Assembly: GCF_030657335.1 (NCBI RefSeq) | Contig: NZ_CP131039.1 | Span: forward strand, 744,001 to 808,000 | From: Croceibacterium aestuarii | Lineage (GTDB): Bacteria > Pseudomonadota > Alphaproteobacteria > Sphingomonadales > Sphingomonadaceae | Direction of reading: 5' to 3' | Length of the DNA stretch: 64,000 nt | In this document: piece by piece, positions 60,088-64,000 of the stretch | Layout: each line of letters begins with the position of its first letter | Position numbering within the stretch: the first letter of the stretch is position 1 | Notes under the pieces: generated by a model | Seen by the model: the letters and a program-made list of their open reading frames with translations, nothing else | What the model was told of the DNA's origin: nothing | The model's database searches: none | Translations under genes and position numbers: made by a program

Positions 60088-61233
60088 TCAGATCATGGCC
60101 GAGAGCGCGATATCGCTGAGCTTGCCGCAGCGTTCGATATTGGCGGCCTGGGTCATCACGCCCGCGCTGCACAGCGCGAAGCTGACGTCGGCCTCGGGAT
60201 CGACCCAGAACATCGTGCTGCCCGCGCCGTAGTTGCCGAAGGTCTCCGGGCTGGCGAGCGAGCCGAACAGGTGGTGAAAGACCCCCGTCCCGCGCACCTG
60301 GAAGCCGATGCCCTGGTTGGCGGGCGGGACCTCCCATCCGGCGTTCTCGGCCACGCGCTTGTAGAGCTGGTTGGGCATGTCGCCGGTGTGCACCTTGCGC
60401 GCCAGCCGGATCATCGCCGGCGAGAGTATGCGCACACCGTCGAGTTCGCCGCCGCGGCGGAGCATTTCGGAAAAGCGGTAAAGGTCCTCGCTGGTCGAGG
60501 CGCAGCCCACGTGCGGGGCCTCGACTTCCGGGTCCTCGAACAGCGCGTGGTCGCCCTCGATGTTGCGGCTGAGGTGCTTGATCGGGACGGTGCCGCGCAT
60601 GTCGGGCTTGACGTGCCGGTCTTCGAGGTCGGGGCGCAGGCCCATGCTGGTGCTGTCCATCTTCAGCGGCGCGAACAGGTCCTGGTGCAGCAGCGTCTGG
60701 TAATTGCGACCCTGCGGGTCGGTGCGGACGAGCGCGGTGCCCATCAGCACGTGGTTGACCAGCGGCGAATAGTCGCAGCGCGTGCCCGGCGGCACTTCGC
60801 CCGCGACATGCTCGACAGAGGCTTCGAACAGGTCCTGCAGTCGGTCGAGGTACATACCCTCCTTTGGCGTCCACACGCCGGGCATGCCGGCAGTGTGAGT
60901 CAGGAGGTGATAGAAGGTCGCGTCTTCGCGCGGCTTGCCGGTGAACTCGGGCAGGACGTCCTTGACCTTGGTGGTCAGCGCGAAGCGGCCTTCCTCGATC
61001 GCCTTCATGATGAGGACGTTTGTGAAAGCCTTGGTGACCGAAAAGATCGAGAAGACGTTGTCGTATCTGAGCGGCCGCTCGCCGTCCGCGTCTTCCGCCC
61101 CGAAGGCCCCGGCGAAGACCACCTCGCCGCCGCGCCCGACGGTCAGGACCGCACCGAAGTAATCGCCACGCGCGATATCGGCGAGGATCACCTCGCGCAG
61201 CGTATCGAGTCGTTGGTGCCAGACCTGTGCCAT
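60088..61233 (-). CDS. serine hydrolase, class C beta-lactamase/esterase EstB family
   Basis: A 381-residue protein with the SxxK motif S65-V-T-K68 (in FSIFSVTKAF) and a Tyr in CDYSPLVNHVLMGTAL, with no signal peptide, so a cytoplasmic esterase rather than a penicillin-cleaving enzyme is likely. It is a paralogue in type of the truncated gene at the right edge. Gaps to neighbours are 5 and 10 bp, indicating one operon. Confidence 0.87.
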   Translation of the reverse strand: MAQVWHQRLDTLREVILADIARGDYFGAVLTVGRGGEVVFAGAFGAEDADGERPLRYDNVFSIFSVTKAFTNVLIMKAIEEGRFALTTKVKDVLPEFTGKPREDATFYHLLTHTAGMPGVWTPKEGMYLDRLQDLFEASVEHVAGEVPPGTRCDYSPLVNHVLMGTALVRTDPQGRNYQTLLHQDLFAPLKMDSTSMGLRPDLEDRHVKPDMRGTVPIKHLSRNIEGDHALFEDPEVEAPHVGCASTSEDLYRFSEMLRRGGELDGVRILSPAMIRLARKVHTGDMPNQLYKRVAENAGWEVPPANQGIGFQVRGTGVFHHLFGSLASPETFGNYGAGSTMFWVDPEADVSFALCSAGVMTQAANIERCGKLSDIALSAMI

Positions 61234-61238
61234 CGTAC

Positions 61239-62000
61239 TTATCCTGCCGCGATGATGCCGCCGTCGACGGCGAGCATCGCACCGTTGATGAATTCCGCTT
61301 CGTCCGAGAGGAGGAAGGCGGCCGCGTTGGCGACGTCCTGCGGCGTGCCGTTACGCCGCAGCGGGATGTTCTTTGCCCGCTGCTCGTACTGCTCGGGCGT
61401 CACGAAGCCCTCGGTTGCCGGGGTCGGGACGCTGCCAGGGACGATGGCGTTGACGCGGATGCCGCGCGGGCCGAGCTCGCCGGCGAGCACCTTGGTCAGC
61501 CCGGCGATCCCTGCCTTGATCGTAGTGTAGGCCGCGGTGTTGGGCCGTCCGCGATAGGCGACGGGAGACGAATAGTTGAGAATGTTGCCCGGCACCGAGG
61601 CCTCACGGTGACAGAGAAAGGCCTGAACGCCCCAGAACACGCTCTTGAGGCCGGCAGAGAGCATGCGGTCGAGCGTTTCTTCGGTGACCTGCTCGATCGG
61701 CTCGTAAACCAGCACGCTGGCGTTGTTGATCACCGCCCGCAAAGGCCCCGCATCGTTCGCAAACGCCTCCGCGACGTCGAAGAACGCCTGGCGCCGCCCG
61801 AGGTCGGCCTCGTAAGCGAAGGCCTTGCCGCCAGCGCCGCTTATCGCAGCCGCGACGTCATGCGCAGTGTCGCCGTTGACGTCGGCTACGCCGACGACCG
61901 CGCCCTCGGCTGCGAGATGGCGGGCGATGCCCTCGCCGAGCCCGCGCCCGGCGCCGGAAATCAGGATCGGCCTGCCTTCCAAGCGCGCCATTGGCGTCAT
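61239..62000 (-). CDS. short-chain dehydrogenase/reductase
   Basis: A 253-residue classical SDR: ISGAGRGLGEGIARHL cofactor motif, NNASV, NYSSPVAYRGRPNTAAYTTIK containing the Ser, Tyr and Lys, and EFINGAMLAVDGG at the end. The catalytic Tyr-x3-Lys (YTTIK) is intact. Its start overlaps the NTF2 gene stop (ATGA). Confidence 0.9.
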   Translation of the reverse strand: MTPMARLEGRPILISGAGRGLGEGIARHLAAEGAVVGVADVNGDTAHDVAAAISGAGGKAFAYEADLGRRQAFFDVAEAFANDAGPLRAVINNASVLVYEPIEQVTEETLDRMLSAGLKSVFWGVQAFLCHREASVPGNILNYSSPVAYRGRPNTAAYTTIKAGIAGLTKVLAGELGPRGIRVNAIVPGSVPTPATEGFVTPEQYEQRAKNIPLRRNGTPQDVANAAAFLLSDEAEFINGAMLAVDGGIIAAG

Positions 62001-62410
62001 TCCATCCCGAACAGCTTGGCGGTGTAGTGGCTGTCCATGTACTCGCGCATGGCGTCGATCTTGCCGTTCGAGACCTCGAACACCCAGCAGTAGTCGTTTT
62101 CGTAGACGAGCCCGTCGAGCGTCTTGCCGGTCGAAAAGCTCTCGACGCAGACCCAGGGGCCGGCGCTGAACATGTTCTGCACGTGGACCTTGGGATCGCC
62201 CGGCTCGAACATGCCGCGCACCGGGGCGAGGAACTTGTCGATGATGTCCATCCCGACGTGCTTGCCGGCGCCGGCGATGTTCTTGACCTTGGGCTCCCAG
62301 GTCGACTTGTCGTGGTAGAACGCGCGCAGCTTTTCGAGGTCGCCCGAGGACAGGACCTCGAAGAAGTCGAGCACCAGCTGCTCGTTGGCGTTCTTTGCCG
62401 TCACGCTCAT
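61997..62410 (-). CDS. NTF2-fold protein (limonene-epoxide hydrolase/SnoaL-like)
   Basis: A 137-residue protein with the NTF2-like fold: VLDFFEVLSSGDLEKLRAFYHDKSTWEP, GMDIIDKFLAP, and VYENDYCWVFEVSNGKIDAMREYMDS. Related families are limonene-1,2-epoxide hydrolase and ketosteroid isomerase, so an isomerase, dehydratase or epoxide hydrolase role is open. Coupled with the next NTF2 gene by a four-base overlap. Confidence 0.85.
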   Translation of the reverse strand: MSVTAKNANEQLVLDFFEVLSSGDLEKLRAFYHDKSTWEPKVKNIAGAGKHVGMDIIDKFLAPVRGMFEPGDPKVHVQNMFSAGPWVCVESFSTGKTLDGLVYENDYCWVFEVSNGKIDAMREYMDSHYTAKLFGME

Positions 62411-62886
62411 TTTCTCAGGCCTCTCGCTTCATCGGTCGGGGTGGGAAAGACAGGGATCTTGCCGCCTTCGTGCAGCGCGAGGTGACCCTGGCGGCTGGCG
62501 AAGCGCCACGCGCCGTCCTCGAACAGGTATTCGTCGTCGAAGCCGCCGACGAAGATGCCGTTCGCCGATTGCGGCGGCTCGACCAGCTCGTGGTTCGACA
62601 TCATCACGACGTAGCTGCTGCCGCGCGCCCGGGTCTTCGACACGACCTCGACCAGCACGTTGGTCACGAGGTGACGCACGAGGATCGGCGGGCGGTCGCG
62701 GAAGATCGCCTGGATCGCCGCGCGGCCGTGGAACGGATAGCCCGGCTGGAACGGACGGTCGTAGGTCCCGTCCTCGGCGAACAGCTCGGCCAGCGCGGCG
62801 TGGTCGCCGTTGTCGGCATATTTGGCGAAGAGCAGCGGGAGCTTGCCGCACTCGTGCTCGATCCGGATGCGCTTGCTGTCTTTCAT
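62407..62886 (-). CDS. NTF2-fold protein (SnoaL/aromatic-ring-hydroxylating small-subunit-like)
   Basis: A 159-residue second NTF2-fold protein: LPLLFAKYADNGDHAALAELFAEDGTYDRPFQPGYPFHGRAAIQAIFRDRP followed by RHLVTNVLVEVVSKTRARGSSYVVMMSNHE. Its sequence differs from the adjoining NTF2 protein, suggesting a distinct step. Overlaps both neighbours by four bases, so it is translationally coupled. Confidence 0.85.
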   Translation of the reverse strand: MKDSKRIRIEHECGKLPLLFAKYADNGDHAALAELFAEDGTYDRPFQPGYPFHGRAAIQAIFRDRPPILVRHLVTNVLVEVVSKTRARGSSYVVMMSNHELVEPPQSANGIFVGGFDDEYLFEDGAWRFASRQGHLALHEGGKIPVFPTPTDEARGLRK

Positions 62887-63290
62887 TGTCCTTCCTCCGC
62901 ATCGATTTCGGCGAACGCCTCGTTGACGATGCGGAAGCTGTCGACCGCCGCCGGGATGCCGGCATAGACCCCGACCTGCAGCAGGACTTCGCGGATTTCC
63001 TCGCGGCTCAGCCCGTTGTTGAGCGCGCCGCGGGTGTGGATCTTGAGCTCGTGGCTGCGCCCGAGCACCGCGATCATGGCGAGGTTGATCAGGCTGCGGT
63101 CGCGCCGCGGCAGTTCGTCCTCGCGGCCCCAGGTCCAGCCCCAGCAGTATGTCGCGACCATCTCCTGCAGCGGCGCGTTGAAGGGATTGGGGTTGGCCGT
63201 CGCGCGGTCGACGTAGGCGTCGCCGAGCACCTCGCGGCGGATTTTCATGCCCTTGTCGTAGAGGTCTCCGGCCTTTTGGTTCTTATCCAT
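62883..63290 (-). CDS. carboxymuconolactone decarboxylase-family protein
   Basis: A 135-residue all-helical protein of the CMD/AhpD family: AYVDRATANPNPFNAPLQEMVATYCWG, RDRSLINLAMIAVLGRSHELKIHTRGALNNGLSREEIREVLLQVGVYAGIPAA is the PcaC-type core. The Cys-x2-Cys redox pair of AhpD is absent, favouring a decarboxylase/isomerase role. It is 88 bp downstream of the truncated serine hydrolase and overlaps the NTF2 gene. Confidence 0.9.
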   Translation of the reverse strand: MDKNQKAGDLYDKGMKIRREVLGDAYVDRATANPNPFNAPLQEMVATYCWGWTWGREDELPRRDRSLINLAMIAVLGRSHELKIHTRGALNNGLSREEIREVLLQVGVYAGIPAAVDSFRIVNEAFAEIDAEEGQ

Positions 63291-63333
63291 TTCTCTTTCC
63301 TTCGAATCCAGTTCGCACGTCAGCGGCTCCGCC

Positions 63334-63360
63334 CTGGATCCCCGCCTGTGCGGGATGACG
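63334..63360. repeat. palindromic repeat (REP/MITE-like), copy 4
   Basis: CTGGATCCCCGCCTGTGCGGGATGACG: a half-length member of the repeat group (inner hairpin CCCGC/GCGGG and the GGGATGACG end) in the gap between the CMD-type gene and the truncated serine hydrolase. Confidence 0.65.
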
Positions 63361-63378
63361 AGGGTGAAGCGCGCGTCG

Positions 63379-64000
63379 CTATTTCACCACCGAGTACACC
63401 GCGTCGATCAGGCGCCGCGCGCGCGGGCCGTTGTCGCCGACGGCGTGCATCTGGTTGCAGCAATACGAGAAGCCGAGCCTGGCATCGGGATCGCCGAAGC
63501 CGATCGATCCGCCGAGGCCGTGGTGGCCGAAGCTGCGCATGTTCGGCCCCATGTAGACCGCTTGCGGCGTGTTGAGCAGCACCCCGCTCGCCTGGTGGTA
63601 GGGGCGGTCCTGCAGCAGTTCGACCTGGTTGTGCCGCTCTTCGATCATCCTCTCGAGCTGGCCTTTCGAGAGAAGCGAGATACCGTCCACTTCGCCCACC
63701 GTCGCGCCGTAGATGCGGGCGACGCCGCGGGCGTTGCCGTGGCCCGAGCCGCTGGCGATCTCGACCTCGCGCCAACGCGGCGAGTTCATCGTGTCGTACC
63801 ACGGCTCGTGCGGGTTCTGCAGGAAGGCGAAGCTGCGCAGCACCGCGCCGTCCTGCCAGCCTTCGGGCGTGGTCGGCCTGGGCGGCACCTCGGCGTCCTT
63901 GGCCGCGAACAGCCGCGCCTTGGTGTTGGGAAGCACCTCGGCGACGTGCGCCTGCTGGTTCTCGTCCATCCCGCCGATGTAGTATTCGGCCTGCAGCGGC
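63379..64000 (-). CDS. serine hydrolase of the beta-lactamase-like family, C-terminal part (cut by window edge)
   Basis: At least 207 residues at the C-terminus of a beta-lactamase-fold protein; the 5' part lies beyond the window, so the SxxK motif cannot be seen. The visible part has IASGSGHGNARGVARIYGATV and FGHHGLGGSIGFGDPDARLGFSYCCNQM, typical of the EstB-like serine hydrolase C-terminal half. It probably heads, or lies near the head of, the minus-strand operon that continues to the left. Confidence 0.85.
   Translation of the reverse strand, partial: PLQAEYYIGGMDENQQAHVAEVLPNTKARLFAAKDAEVPPRPTTPEGWQDGAVLRSFAFLQNPHEPWYDTMNSPRWREVEIASGSGHGNARGVARIYGATVGEVDGISLLSKGQLERMIEERHNQVELLQDRPYHQASGVLLNTPQAVYMGPNMRSFGHHGLGGSIGFGDPDARLGFSYCCNQMHAVGDNGPRARRLIDAVYSVVK

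Overview
The window is high-GC DNA from an alphaproteobacterium, most likely a sphingomonad (Sphingomonadaceae or Erythrobacteraceae). This is inferred from the mix of CaiB/BaiF CoA-transferases, TonB-dependent receptor, DUF6152 and DUF6118-type proteins, TraA/TraC/TraD mobilization genes and xenobiotic-type oxidoreductases. No rRNA or other strong taxonomic marker is present, so the assignment is by gene content only.

Region 1 (1-1635) holds a partial gene, two small exported proteins and a tRNA-Arg(CCG). Region 2 (1622-18274) is a complete-looking integrative mobilizable element of about 16.6 kb. It sits in the 3' end of the tRNA-Arg gene and is bounded by a 14-bp direct repeat. It carries a tyrosine integrase, AlpA- and excisionase-like regulators, a Ti-type relaxase with TraC, TraD and a recognisable oriT, but no conjugation pore. 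Its cargo is defensive: a three-gene TerB/ATPase/helicase operon matching the Shango anti-phage system, an AbiE toxin-antitoxin pair, and a GIY-YIG plus HEPN-like gene pair of unknown function.

Region 3 (18.3-22.6 kb) has a MarR regulator with a secreted hydrolase, divergent from a di-heme cytochrome c and an OmpA-like protein. Region 4 (22.6-38.1 kb) is a tightly packed, translationally coupled run of eleven minus-strand genes. In transcription order these are a CocE-type hydrolase, TonB receptor, CapA-like protein, TRAP DctQ and DctM, a small 2-hydroxyacyl-CoA dehydratase-like subunit, a tandem CaiB-CaiB CoA-transferase, a large dehydratase-like subunit, a lipoprotein TRAP DctP, a CaiB CoA-transferase and a secreted hydrolase. 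A divergent GntR/FCD regulator heads it. The layout suggests outer-membrane capture, hydrolysis, inner-membrane import, CoA activation and radical-type dehydration or reduction of an unknown acid. It is the strongest candidate here for an undescribed catabolic system.

Region 5 (38.2-43 kb) holds a vanillin/benzaldehyde-type aldehyde dehydrogenase, a membrane PQQ dehydrogenase, tRNA-Leu(TAA) and an exported protein. Region 6 (43.1-48.5 kb) is a CaiB, VOC and two-MetE-like operon, divergent from a citryl-CoA lyase and a lipoprotein cytochrome c. Region 7 (48.5-55.8 kb) is a plus-strand series: GMC oxidoreductase, two metallo-beta-lactamase-fold hydrolases, cytochrome P450, a 3-hydroxyisobutyrate-dehydrogenase-like enzyme and exonuclease III. 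Region 8 (55.8-64 kb) is a minus-strand catabolic series: tannase-like esterase, two SDRs, CrtI-like oxidoreductase, two serine hydrolases, two NTF2-fold proteins and a carboxymuconolactone-decarboxylase-like protein. Four related palindromic repeats lie between genes from 47 to 63.4 kb.
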